Below, in pieces: positions 7,821 through 15,167 of a stretch of 32,163 nt of DNA; within the stretch, counting starts at the first letter, position 1, and each line of letters starts with the position of its first letter. Origin of the DNA: an uncultured Verrucomicrobiota bacterium (GTDB lineage: Bacteria > Verrucomicrobiota > Kiritimatiellia > CAIVKH01); assembly GCA_937996795.1 (NCBI GenBank), contig CALKUH010000006.1:1-32163 (forward strand), read 5' to 3'. The position numbers and the translations under genes are program-made. The notes below the pieces were generated by a model, which did no database searches, was not told the DNA's origin, and saw only the letters and a program-made list of their open reading frames with translations.

Positions 7821-8803
7821 TCATTTCGCGCACACCGTTTCGCGTCAGTTTCTTCGGCGGCGGCACCGATTTTCCCGACTACTATCGCGAACACGGCGGC
7901 GCCGTCCTCGCGACCAGCATCAATAAATTCTGCTACCTCTCGGTGCACTCCCTCGGCCCTTTTTTCAAACATCGTCTCCGCGTCAGCTACGCGCAGACCG
8001 AAACGGTCAGCCATCCGCATGAAATCCGGCATCCCCTGGTCCGCGAGTGCCTCGGCTTGCTCGGGCTCGACGCGGGCATGGAAATCAACCACGTCGCCGA
8101 CCTGCCGGGTCGCACGGGCCTGGGCTCTTCCTCCTCCTTCACCGTGGGACTGCTCAACGCCCTGCATGCGTTCCGCGGCGAAACGGCAAACGCGGACCAA
8201 CTTGCGCAGGAAGCCATCGCCGTGGAACGCGAACGTGTGGGCGACGCGGGCGGGCACCAGGACCAATACGCCGCGGCCTTCGGCGGGCTCTGCCGCTTTG
8301 AGTTTACGGCCGGCGGCATCACCGCCCACCCGCTGCGCGTGGAGGCCGCGCGCAAACAGGCGCTGAGCGACCGCCTCCTGCTCTTCTTCACCGGCGTGGA
8401 AAGTTCCGCGGAGCAGATCCTGCAGGAGCAGCAAAAAAACACCGCCCGCAATCTCCCGGCCCTGCGCGAAATGCGCGCGATGGTGGACCTCGCGGAGCGC
8501 ATCCTCACCGGGACCGACGAACTGGATTCGTTCGGGCGCCTGCTCCACGCCGCCTGGATGCACAAGCGCTCGCTCTCCTCGGGCATCAGCAACGCCGCCA
8601 TCGACGACGCCTACGACGCGGCCCTGCGCGCGGGCGCGCTTGGCGGCAAGCTGCTCGGCGCGGGTGGACGCGGTTTCCTCCTCCTGTATGCCGACCCGTC
8701 CCAGCACGCGGCCCTGCGCGCCGCGCTCTCGCGCCTGACGGAAATTCCGTTCCAGTTCAGCGAGACCGGCAGCCAGATCATCTTCCGGTCCACGGACGCA
8801 TGA
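7817..8803 (+). CDS. hddA: GHMP kinase, HddA-like heptose 7-phosphate kinase
   Basis: The 328-aa GHMP-superfamily kinase closely fits D-glycero-alpha-D-manno-heptose-7-phosphate kinase, which makes the 1,7-bisphosphate on the GDP-heptose route. It opens with ISRTPFRVSFFGGGTDFPDY, typical of HddA. The ATP loop is LPGRTGLGSSSSF, and motif 3 reads GGKLLGAGGRGF, with Arg in the place where a Gly is more usual. A VGDAGGHQDQYAAAFGG segment is also characteristic. It overlaps its upstream neighbour by four bases (ATGA), and its own stop overlaps the glycosyltransferase start the same way. An HddC-like nucleotidyltransferase two genes on supports the pathway. Other sugar-1-kinases of the same superfamily remain possible. 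Confidence 0.8.
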   Translation: MIISRTPFRVSFFGGGTDFPDYYREHGGAVLATSINKFCYLSVHSLGPFFKHRLRVSYAQTETVSHPHEIRHPLVRECLGLLGLDAGMEINHVADLPGRTGLGSSSSFTVGLLNALHAFRGETANADQLAQEAIAVERERVGDAGGHQDQYAAAFGGLCRFEFTAGGITAHPLRVEAARKQALSDRLLLFFTGVESSAEQILQEQQKNTARNLPALREMRAMVDLAERILTGTDELDSFGRLLHAAWMHKRSLSSGISNAAIDDAYDAALRAGALGGKLLGAGGRGFLLLYADPSQHAALRAALSRLTEIPFQFSETGSQIIFRSTDA

Positions 8804-9996
8804 ACGACCGCCCGCGCATCGCGTTCTGGTTCCGCTACGGCGCCGCCGAGCACACCGAGCTCTACCACGCCCTCCCGCGCCTGATTGAGGCGCTCGCCGA
8901 ACATGCGGAGGTGCACTACTTCGGATTTGAGGGACGGCGCCCGACCCCGGACTCCATCGCGCGCCACGCCACGGTCCACCGCCTCCCGTTCCGCGTGGAT
9001 CGCACGCGACACGCCGACAAGATCCTGAAGTACATCCTCTGGCTGCTCTGTCTGCCCTGGCTCGGCCTCCGTTGCCGCCGCCTGGGCATCGACGCCGTGT
9101 ACATCGATGAAACCGTGCCGCTGGCCGCGCCCCTCGCGCGCCTGTTCTTCGGCCCGCGCGTGGCCATCACCATCGCCGATTTCTTCACCGACATCTACCT
9201 TGCCGGCAGCGGCCCCGCTCGCGCGCTGGCGTCGCTCGTGCGGCGGATCGATTGGGCCGCGTGGCGCAAGCTGCCGTTGATCATCACGCGCGCAAAAAAC
9301 ACGCGCGAGTTCCTCGCGCAGCAGGGCATCAATCCCGCGCGCGTGCATCCGATCTACGACCCGTGCGACATGACGCTCTACCATCCCGCCGACCGCGCCG
9401 CGGCGCGTGAACGTTTCGGCTACACCGCGTCCGAGATCGTCCTCGTTCACCACGGCATCCTGCATCCGAACAAGGGCAACGACCGGATCATCCGCGCGCT
9501 CGCCGCCGCACGCGAACGGCTCCCCCACGTGCGCTACCTGCTGGTCGGCAACGGGCCGGAGTTTGAACGACTCCAGGCGCTCACCCGCGAGCTCGGCGTT
9601 GAGGATCGCGTGAAGATGACCGGCTGGCTGCCGAAACCGTCCGACGTGAACGTGGCGTTGAACGCGGGCGACATCGGCCTCGTCATGCGCGTCGGCCATG
9701 CCTCGGATGATTTCCATATGACCGGCGCGCTCGTTCACAACATGGCGGCGGGCTTGCCCATCCTCGCCGCGCAACTCGGCGGCGTCTCCGAAGTCGTCAC
9801 CGACGGCGAACATGGATTTCTTTTCCCTCCGGACGACATGGATCGATTCACCCTCCGACTCGAAACCCTCGCCGCCGACGCCGCGTTGCGGCAGCGCATG
9901 GGCGACGCCGCGCTCGCGCAGGCGAAGCGTTGCTTCGACATCGACACGGTCGTCCAGCAAACCGTGCGCTCGCTGATGGAGCTCGCCCGCGCATGA
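8800..9996 (+). CDS. Glycosyltransferase, GT4-type (GT-B fold)
   Basis: This 398-aa glycosyltransferase is probably cytoplasmic and bound to the inner face of the membrane; a hydrophobic patch ILKYILWLLCLPWLGL lies near residues 75-90. The C-terminal nucleotide-sugar domain begins around residue 205 (IVLVHHGILHPNKGNDRIIRAL), continues with YLLVGNGPEFERL, and contains the donor-site region HNMAAGLPILAAQLGGVSEVV with the usual Gly/Glu pattern. It overlaps hddA and the HddC-like gene by four bases each. It is the only transferase in the cassette, so it is the natural candidate to use the sugar the other genes make. Donor and acceptor are not known. Confidence 0.85.
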   Translation: MNDRPRIAFWFRYGAAEHTELYHALPRLIEALAEHAEVHYFGFEGRRPTPDSIARHATVHRLPFRVDRTRHADKILKYILWLLCLPWLGLRCRRLGIDAVYIDETVPLAAPLARLFFGPRVAITIADFFTDIYLAGSGPARALASLVRRIDWAAWRKLPLIITRAKNTREFLAQQGINPARVHPIYDPCDMTLYHPADRAAARERFGYTASEIVLVHHGILHPNKGNDRIIRALAAARERLPHVRYLLVGNGPEFERLQALTRELGVEDRVKMTGWLPKPSDVNVALNAGDIGLVMRVGHASDDFHMTGALVHNMAAGLPILAAQLGGVSEVVTDGEHGFLFPPDDMDRFTLRLETLAADAALRQRMGDAALAQAKRCFDIDTVVQQTVRSLMELARA

Positions 9997-10718
9997 ACCC
10001 CGCGCCCGCCATCGTCCTCGTCGGCGGACTCGGCACCCGGCTGCGCTCGCTGTATCCCGACCGCCCCAAGGCGCTCGTTCCGGTCAGGGGCGCGCCGTTC
10101 ATCGCGCTGATGTTCAACTGGCTGCGCGCGCATGGCGTCCAACGCATCCATCTCGCCGCCGGCCATCTCGCCGGCATGGTCGCCGACTGGTGCGCCGCCC
10201 AGTCGGACCCGGCCCTCACTCATTCCCGAGAACCGCAGCCCCTCGGTACCGGCGGCGGACTCCGCTACGCGCTCGACCATGTCGAAGGCGACGAAGTGCT
10301 CGTGCTGAACGGCGACAGTTTTTTGCCCGCGCTCCCGCTGCGCGAGACTCTCGCCGCGCCGCTGCCCGCCGGACTCGACGGCCTGCTCGCCGTGACGCAC
10401 ATTGATGCGCCCGGCCGCTACGGCACGGTTGACTTCGATGACACCCGCCGCCTGCGCGCCTTCCTCGAAAAAGCGGACCGTCCGTCGGGCGGATGGGTCA
10501 ACGGCGGCGTGTACCGCCTGCGCCGTTCCGTCATCGCCGCACTCGCGCCCGGAGCGCCGGTGTCCCTCGAGCAGGAGGTATTCCCCTCGCTCGCGCGCGA
10601 CGGCCGGTTGGGCGTCGTCCCCGCCGCGCCGCCCCTCCTCGACATGGGCACACCGGACGGTCTGCGCGCGCTGGAGCAATGGCTCGACGCTCATCCCGAT
10701 TTTTTGCAACGTCTGTAA
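9993..10718 (+). CDS. hddC: HddC-like sugar-phosphate nucleotidyltransferase
   Basis: This is a 241-aa NTP-transferase. VLVGGLGTRLRSLYPDRPK carries the signature GGxGTRL and the phosphate-contacting Lys, followed by GTGGGLRYAL and the metal-site NGDSFLP. The PDRPKALVPVRGAPF pattern resembles D-glycero-D-manno-heptose 1-phosphate guanylyltransferase (HddC), which would make GDP-heptose from the product of the HddA-like kinase after removal of the 7-phosphate. The phosphatase (gmhB) and isomerase (gmhA) of that route are not in the window. ATG 9993 overlaps the previous stop by four bases. The final codon and stop lie in the first copy of a 15-bp direct repeat. A mannose- or glucose-1-phosphate transferase is the alternative. 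Confidence 0.75.
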   Translation: MNPAPAIVLVGGLGTRLRSLYPDRPKALVPVRGAPFIALMFNWLRAHGVQRIHLAAGHLAGMVADWCAAQSDPALTHSREPQPLGTGGGLRYALDHVEGDEVLVLNGDSFLPALPLRETLAAPLPAGLDGLLAVTHIDAPGRYGTVDFDDTRRLRAFLEKADRPSGGWVNGGVYRLRRSVIAALAPGAPVSLEQEVFPSLARDGRLGVVPAAPPLLDMGTPDGLRALEQWLDAHPDFLQRL

Positions 10719-10755
10719 AAACAATGTGGGCGGCGTGCAACGTCTGTAAATTACA
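10705..10755. repeat. 15-bp direct repeat and small palindrome downstream of hddC
   Basis: TGCAACGTCTGTAAA occurs at 10705-10719 and again at 10736-10750, a 31-base period. The first copy contains the hddC stop codon. The second copy runs into TGTAAATTACA (10745-10755), an odd-length palindrome placed about 20 bases before the DUF2961 gene start. Together they fill most of the 58-bp gap between the two genes. A past local duplication or a binding site are both possible. Confidence 0.6.
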
Positions 10756-10776
10756 CCCCCTGCAAACGAGGTTCCC

Positions 10777-13101
10777 GTGAATGTGATGCGCGTTTTTATT
10801 TTGGCCGCGTTGTGCGCGGCGGGGTCGGGTTGTGCGCCGAGGGCGTCCGGGCCGGAGCTCGCCTGGCGCGACGTCGTGTCGGACCTGACGAACACGATGC
10901 GGCTCGCGGTCGGCGAGATCGGCGGCACGCGGTTGATTTCCACGGCCGATCCGCGCGGCGGCAATGATGATTTCAACCAGTTCCACGGGCCGGGCTCGCA
11001 GCCGGGCTGGGTCACGCTTGCGGACCTGAAGGGGCCGGGCATCGTGCGGCGTTTCTGGACGACGGGTGTCGAGGCGGGGCATTTGTTCCGCTTTTACTTC
11101 GACGGCGAAAAGACGCCGCGCGTGGAGGGCGAGATCGACGCGCTCTTCGGCGGGCGCGCGCCGTTCACGCCCCCGCTGGCGAAATACATGAACCTGTGCT
11201 GGTACAGCTACATCCCGCTGACCTACCAGCGTTCGCTCCGCATCGAGGCGCAGGCGCCGCCGGTGCATCCGCACTGGGGTCCGCGCCGCTTTTTCTTCCA
11301 CTTGAATGTGGAGGACCTGCCGGCGGGCCGGCGCATCCAGACATTCCCCGCGCAGCGCGCGCCGGAGGATGACGCGGCGCTGGCGGCGGTCGCGGAGGCG
11401 TGGGACCGCGCGGTGGAGTGGCCGGTCTTTCCCGCACCGGAGTCGCCCGCGCTCGAAATCGGCGCCGGGCAGGAAGCGGTGGTCTGGTCGTCCGACACGC
11501 CGGGCTATGTGCACGAGTGGCACCTGGATGTTCAACCGGCGGCGCCCGGGGACTGGTCGGCGCGCGAACGCGAGTGGCTGTTGCAGGATGTGGTGTTGCG
11601 CATCCGCTACAACGGGCAGGCGGACGCGAGTGTCGAGTCGACGCTGGGCGATTTTTTCGGCAACGCGTGGCGGCATCGCGATTACGGGGCGCTTCTGCTC
11701 GGACGCGGCCCCACGACGTTCCGAAGCGGACTGCCGCTGGCCTACGCCGCCTCGATCCAGGTCAGCCTGTTCAACGCCAGCGCACGGCCGGTCCGCGCGC
11801 GCTTCGCCGGCGCGCCGCAACCGCTGCCGCCGGGAACGGTGCGTCACCTGCATGCGGAATGGCGCCGCACGGGGCCGGATGCGGGCATTCCGCACACCAT
11901 CGCCTCATTCCAGGGACGCGGCGTGCTGGCCGGGGCGTTCCTCGGGGTGACCGGCGTGGCGGGCACGCAGCAGGACGACAGCTGGTGGCTCATCGAGGGC
12001 GACGAGTCGATCTGGGTGGACGACGAAGCGACGCCGTCGTGGCGCGGCACGGGGCTGGAGGATTATTTTAATGGCGGCTGGTATTACCGGAGCGCGGCGT
12101 TCTCCGGATTGCACGGCATTTTCGACCGGTCACCGTTCCGTGTCGCGCAGTACCGGCACCAACTGGTGGACCCCACCCGCTTTGAGCGCTCCCTGCGCAT
12201 GACGATTGAGCGCGGCGACCAGAACGTGAGCCGCGCGTATTTCCAGAGCGTGGCGTACGCCTACCTGGAACAGCCGGTTCCGGTGCAACCGGTGTTGCCG
12301 GTGCGCGAGGAACGGCGCGCGGTGGAGGATCGCCTCGCGCGACAAACGATGATGGTCCAGCTCACGGAACTTGAGCGCATGAACAACTTCGCGCGGGCGG
12401 TGGCGTTGATTGAGGAGTACCGCGAGCGGTATCCGGATGCGGCGGAGAACGGCGTGTACGCGCTGCGTGCGCTGGAGTACCGGCGGCTGCTCGGAGAGGC
12501 CGTTGGCGAGGCCGATTATGCGCCGTTCCTCGCGGGCGAGCGCGGGCCGGAGGCGGCGGAACAGGCGAAGCTGCTGGTGTGGTTCCATGCGGACCCGCGG
12601 CGCGCGCTGGTGGGGCTCAACGCGAACGCGCAGGCGCAACTGTACCTGAACGGGCAGCCGCTCGCGCGCGCGGAACACCCGCTCGCGTGGGCCGTCGTCG
12701 GTGTCGAGCTTCAGGATGGCCCGCTTGCGCTCTGCGCGGATGCGATCATGGTGCGGCAGGAACCGTGGGTTCAGATGGGCCTCCGGACGCACGCAGGATT
12801 CGCCGGCACCGGGCTGGGCACCAAACGCGCCCGTCGCGTCGCGGAGGGATGGAACGCCGTGGCGCCGGGCAAGACGGAGTGGAAGCTGGTGCCGAATCCC
12901 GACCAACTGCGCGGCACCCCGGACGCGCCGTTCATCGGCAGCATTCCCAACGCCTTCGTCCTCTTTGGGTCGAAGTCGTTTTCCGTGCGCAGCGAAGATT
13001 GGGCGATCCACCAAGGACGGGGATATTTCCGGATCGATCTTCCGCAGGCGCCCACCGGCTGGCCGGCCACGGCGCGCGAGATGACCGGGCTCGCGAAGTA
13101 G
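10777..13101 (+). CDS. DUF2961 (GH172-like) lipoprotein with C-terminal extension
   Basis: This 774-aa exported protein begins with a short basic/hydrophobic segment ending AAGSGC, a lipobox-like site with a non-ideal -3 residue. Residues about 40-500 match DUF2961, now glycoside hydrolase family 172, some members of which cleave arabinofuranosyl or fructofuranosyl bonds. Marks are DPRGGNDDFNQFHGPGS, GPGIVRRFW, RFYFDGE, NAxPxR-type blocks, EGDESIWVDDE and the highly conserved GTGLEDYFNGGWYY, then DPTRFERSLRMTIERG. The remaining about 270 residues contain a helical TPR-like stretch and a beta-rich part with a PA14/carbamoyl-like feel (NAQAQLYLNGQPLA). GTG 10777 has GAGG five bases upstream; ATG 10786 is the alternative. 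The coding strand is G-rich, unlike the C-rich glycan operon before it. Confidence 0.8.
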   Translation: MNVMRVFILAALCAAGSGCAPRASGPELAWRDVVSDLTNTMRLAVGEIGGTRLISTADPRGGNDDFNQFHGPGSQPGWVTLADLKGPGIVRRFWTTGVEAGHLFRFYFDGEKTPRVEGEIDALFGGRAPFTPPLAKYMNLCWYSYIPLTYQRSLRIEAQAPPVHPHWGPRRFFFHLNVEDLPAGRRIQTFPAQRAPEDDAALAAVAEAWDRAVEWPVFPAPESPALEIGAGQEAVVWSSDTPGYVHEWHLDVQPAAPGDWSAREREWLLQDVVLRIRYNGQADASVESTLGDFFGNAWRHRDYGALLLGRGPTTFRSGLPLAYAASIQVSLFNASARPVRARFAGAPQPLPPGTVRHLHAEWRRTGPDAGIPHTIASFQGRGVLAGAFLGVTGVAGTQQDDSWWLIEGDESIWVDDEATPSWRGTGLEDYFNGGWYYRSAAFSGLHGIFDRSPFRVAQYRHQLVDPTRFERSLRMTIERGDQNVSRAYFQSVAYAYLEQPVPVQPVLPVREERRAVEDRLARQTMMVQLTELERMNNFARAVALIEEYRERYPDAAENGVYALRALEYRRLLGEAVGEADYAPFLAGERGPEAAEQAKLLVWFHADPRRALVGLNANAQAQLYLNGQPLARAEHPLAWAVVGVELQDGPLALCADAIMVRQEPWVQMGLRTHAGFAGTGLGTKRARRVAEGWNAVAPGKTEWKLVPNPDQLRGTPDAPFIGSIPNAFVLFGSKSFSVRSEDWAIHQGRGYFRIDLPQAPTGWPATAREMTGLAK

Positions 13102-13110
13102 GCGTCGCCC

Positions 13111-14199
13111 TCAGGCCGGACGGACGGCAGCATGAGCCAGATGCACCGTTTGCGTCGGATAGGCGAATGCAAGGCCCTCCGCGCGGAAACGCTCGATCAA
13201 GCGCAGGTTGAATTGTTCGTTGAAGGACTGGAACGCCCAGAAATCGGGCGGGTGGAACCAGTAGATCACGAGGATGTTCAGCGCCGTCGCGGTGATATCA
13301 TTGAAAACCACGCGCGGCGGGAAGTCGGGGTGATGTCCCGGGTGGTCCGCCAGCAATTCCCGGATGATTTCCGTCGCGCGCCGCGCCTTTTCCGGAGGCG
13401 TATCGAGGGGGATCGCCACGTTGAAGAGGCGCCGGATGTGTGGGCGCCGCCCGATGTTCTGGATGGCTTTGTTGGCCAGCTCCCCGTTTGGAATGGTGAC
13501 AAGGTGGCCTTCCAGCGTGCGGATGCGCGTGGAGCGGAATCCGACCTCCTCCACCACCCCATCCGTGGAATCAACCACCACGCGCTCGCCGATCTGGAAC
13601 GGCTTGTCGGCAAAAATGACCAGCGACCCGAAGAAGTTCTTCACCGTATCCTGCGCGGCCAGCGCAATCGCGAGCCCGCCGACGCCGAGGCCCGCGAGGA
13701 TGGAGGTCAACGGCTTGTCGGTCAGCAGCTGCGCGATTTGCAGCAGGACGAGAATGATGATCGTGACGCGAAGGCTGGTCCGCACCATCGGGCGCATCAT
13801 GTCGCCCAGCGTGCCGCGCTCCGCGCGCACGGCGCGCACGAGCGCATGGTCCACGACATCGACGAGCGAGTAGGCCGCGAAGCCCACCAGCACGCTGATC
13901 ATCACGCTCACCAGCGTCGAGGCCAGGGCCGCGGCGGATTCGCTGGCCAGCAGGAACGCGAAGCCCAGTTTGAAGCCGATGATAAAACCGGCGAACAGCA
14001 GCACCTTGGACACGGAGCGGGTCGCAACAGCGGCTGAAGAGCGGCCGCGCGACTCGAGTACACGGGCGCTGCGGTGCATGGCGAATTGCGCCGCCCGTCC
14101 GCCACCCAGCCCGGCCAGCAGCGCGATGAACAGGGCGAGGATCCGCCACAATTCGTTGCCGGCCACCACGGTGTTATTCAGTGCGTTCAACCACTCCAT
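13111..14199 (-). CDS. Small-conductance mechanosensitive channel (MscS family)
   Basis: This is a 362-aa inner-membrane channel that opens under membrane tension to release osmolytes on hypo-osmotic shock. Four or so hydrophobic segments precede the pore helix and beta domain. The pore-lining helix and hinge are plain in LAGLGVGGLAIALAAQDTVKN, followed by FFGSLVIFADKPFQIGERVVV, GVVEEVGFRSTRIRT and the TIPNGELANKAI segment. It has more N-terminal membrane segments than E. coli MscS (286 aa), as many MscS relatives do. AGGAG lies seven bases before ATG 14199. It stands alone, converging on the DUF2961 gene with nine bases between stops. Confidence 0.93.
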   Translation of the reverse strand: MEWLNALNNTVVAGNELWRILALFIALLAGLGGGRAAQFAMHRSARVLESRGRSSAAVATRSVSKVLLFAGFIIGFKLGFAFLLASESAAALASTLVSVMISVLVGFAAYSLVDVVDHALVRAVRAERGTLGDMMRPMVRTSLRVTIIILVLLQIAQLLTDKPLTSILAGLGVGGLAIALAAQDTVKNFFGSLVIFADKPFQIGERVVVDSTDGVVEEVGFRSTRIRTLEGHLVTIPNGELANKAIQNIGRRPHIRRLFNVAIPLDTPPEKARRATEIIRELLADHPGHHPDFPPRVVFNDITATALNILVIYWFHPPDFWAFQSFNEQFNLRLIERFRAEGLAFAYPTQTVHLAHAAVRPA

Positions 14200-14217
14200 C
14201 TCATTTCTCCTGGTTCT

Positions 14218-14246
14218 TACCTAACCCCGATCCCCGGCGAGCGCAA
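14218..14246 (-). promoter_or_regulatory. Predicted mscS-family gene promoter
   Basis: On the minus strand TTGCGC (14241-14246) and TAGGTA (14218-14223) are 17 bases apart, just upstream of the strong AGGAG ribosome site of the channel gene. Confidence 0.4.
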
Positions 14247-14276
14247 GCGCAAGCCGCCCGGGCATGTTTTCGCTTC

Positions 14277-14305
14277 TTGAAACGGAGCGGGCCTGCCGCT
14301 AGTGT
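14277..14305 (+). promoter_or_regulatory. Predicted promoter of the DUF5989/metallo-hydrolase pair
   Basis: TTGAAA (14277-14282), 17 bases, TAGTGT (14300-14305). A start near 14312 gives a 20-nt leader containing AGGGGA before ATG 14332. Confidence 0.4.
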
Positions 14306-14331
14306 TTCAGGCCTTATTCAGGGGATGCCAC

Positions 14332-14496
14332 ATGCGGACATTGAAATACATCGGTCGGTTGCTGGGCGAATTTTTTGACTTTGCCTGGCAGAACAAGGCG
14401 TGGTGGATCATCCCGATCGTCCTCGTGCTGCTGGTCCTCGCCGGTTTGATTGTGACCGGTTCGAGTGTGGCGCCGTTCATCTACACGCTTTTTTGA
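14332..14496 (+). CDS. DUF5989-like single-pass membrane microprotein
   Basis: This 54-aa protein is almost entirely one amphipathic lead (MRTLKYIGRLLGEFFDFAW), a basic/aromatic turn (QNKAWWIIP) and one membrane helix ending SSVAPFIYTLF. The helix-plus-SxVAPFIYTLF ending is the hallmark of the DUF5989 family of unknown function, whose members are about 50 aa. ATG 14332 is preceded by AGGGG at 14320-14324, an ideal distance; the longer in-frame start at 14302 lies inside the predicted -10 box. Its stop overlaps the TTG start of the metallo-hydrolase (TTGA), so the two are probably co-translated. Confidence 0.7.
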   Translation: MRTLKYIGRLLGEFFDFAWQNKAWWIIPIVLVLLVLAGLIVTGSSVAPFIYTLF

Positions 14497-15167
14497 GCGA
14501 TCCCGCGTCCAGTTCCCTCGACGTGGTCAGCCTGGAGGTGGGCCCCTTTGCCTCCAACTGCCACCTGCTGTATCCGGCCTCGTCGCCGCATGCGCTGGTG
14601 GTCGATCCGGGTGACGATGCTCCGCTGATCATCGATAGCCTGCGCAATCGCGGACGGCCGGTGGCGTTTTATCTGCTGACACACGGCCACATGGACCATG
14701 TCTCGGCGCTGGCGGAGGTGGCGGCGGTGTTTCCGGCGCCGGTGGGGCTCCATCCGCGCGACGCATCCTGGGCCTTCACCCTTCGCAACACCATGCCGCC
14801 CTACTATGCGGAGGCGCCTCGATCGGTGGCCATCGACCGCGCGTGGGCGGAGGGACAGCACTGGACGGACGCCGGCCTTTCTTACGAGATCCTGGAAACG
14901 CCCGGCCATTCGCCAGGCAGCGTTGCGTTTCATTTTACGGATCACGCGATGCTGTTTGCGGGCGACGTGCTCTTCCAGGATTCCATCGGGCGCGCGGATT
15001 TGCCGGGTGGTGATGCGTCCGTGCTTGGACGGACGCTCAAGCGCCTCCTTGAACTGCCCGACGAAACGCGTGTGTATCCCGGGCACGGTCCGGCAACGAC
15101 CATTGGCCGGGAGCGCCGCCGGAATCCGTATCTTCGCGATTTTTCGTGGTGCGGCGGCGGTTGCTAG
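14493..15167 (+). CDS. MBL-fold metallo-hydrolase, GloC/YcbL-type glyoxalase II
   Basis: This is a 224-aa cytoplasmic metallo-beta-lactamase-fold hydrolase. THGHMDH binds the metals, ETPGHSPGSVAFHF and FAGDVLFQDSIGRADLPGGD supply further ligands, and VYPGHGP is the last histidine site. The SIGRADLPGGD and TTIGRERRRNPYL pieces fit the YcbL/GloC branch, which hydrolyses S-lactoylglutathione-type thioesters. TTG 14493 was chosen because it overlaps the upstream stop and yields the family length; GTG 14523 is the main alternative, and the 14400 ATG would run through the upstream gene. It converges with ftsZ, and the two stop codons share the bases CTAG at 15164-15167. Confidence 0.85.
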   Translation: MSDPASSSLDVVSLEVGPFASNCHLLYPASSPHALVVDPGDDAPLIIDSLRNRGRPVAFYLLTHGHMDHVSALAEVAAVFPAPVGLHPRDASWAFTLRNTMPPYYAEAPRSVAIDRAWAEGQHWTDAGLSYEILETPGHSPGSVAFHFTDHAMLFAGDVLFQDSIGRADLPGGDASVLGRTLKRLLELPDETRVYPGHGPATTIGRERRRNPYLRDFSWCGGGC

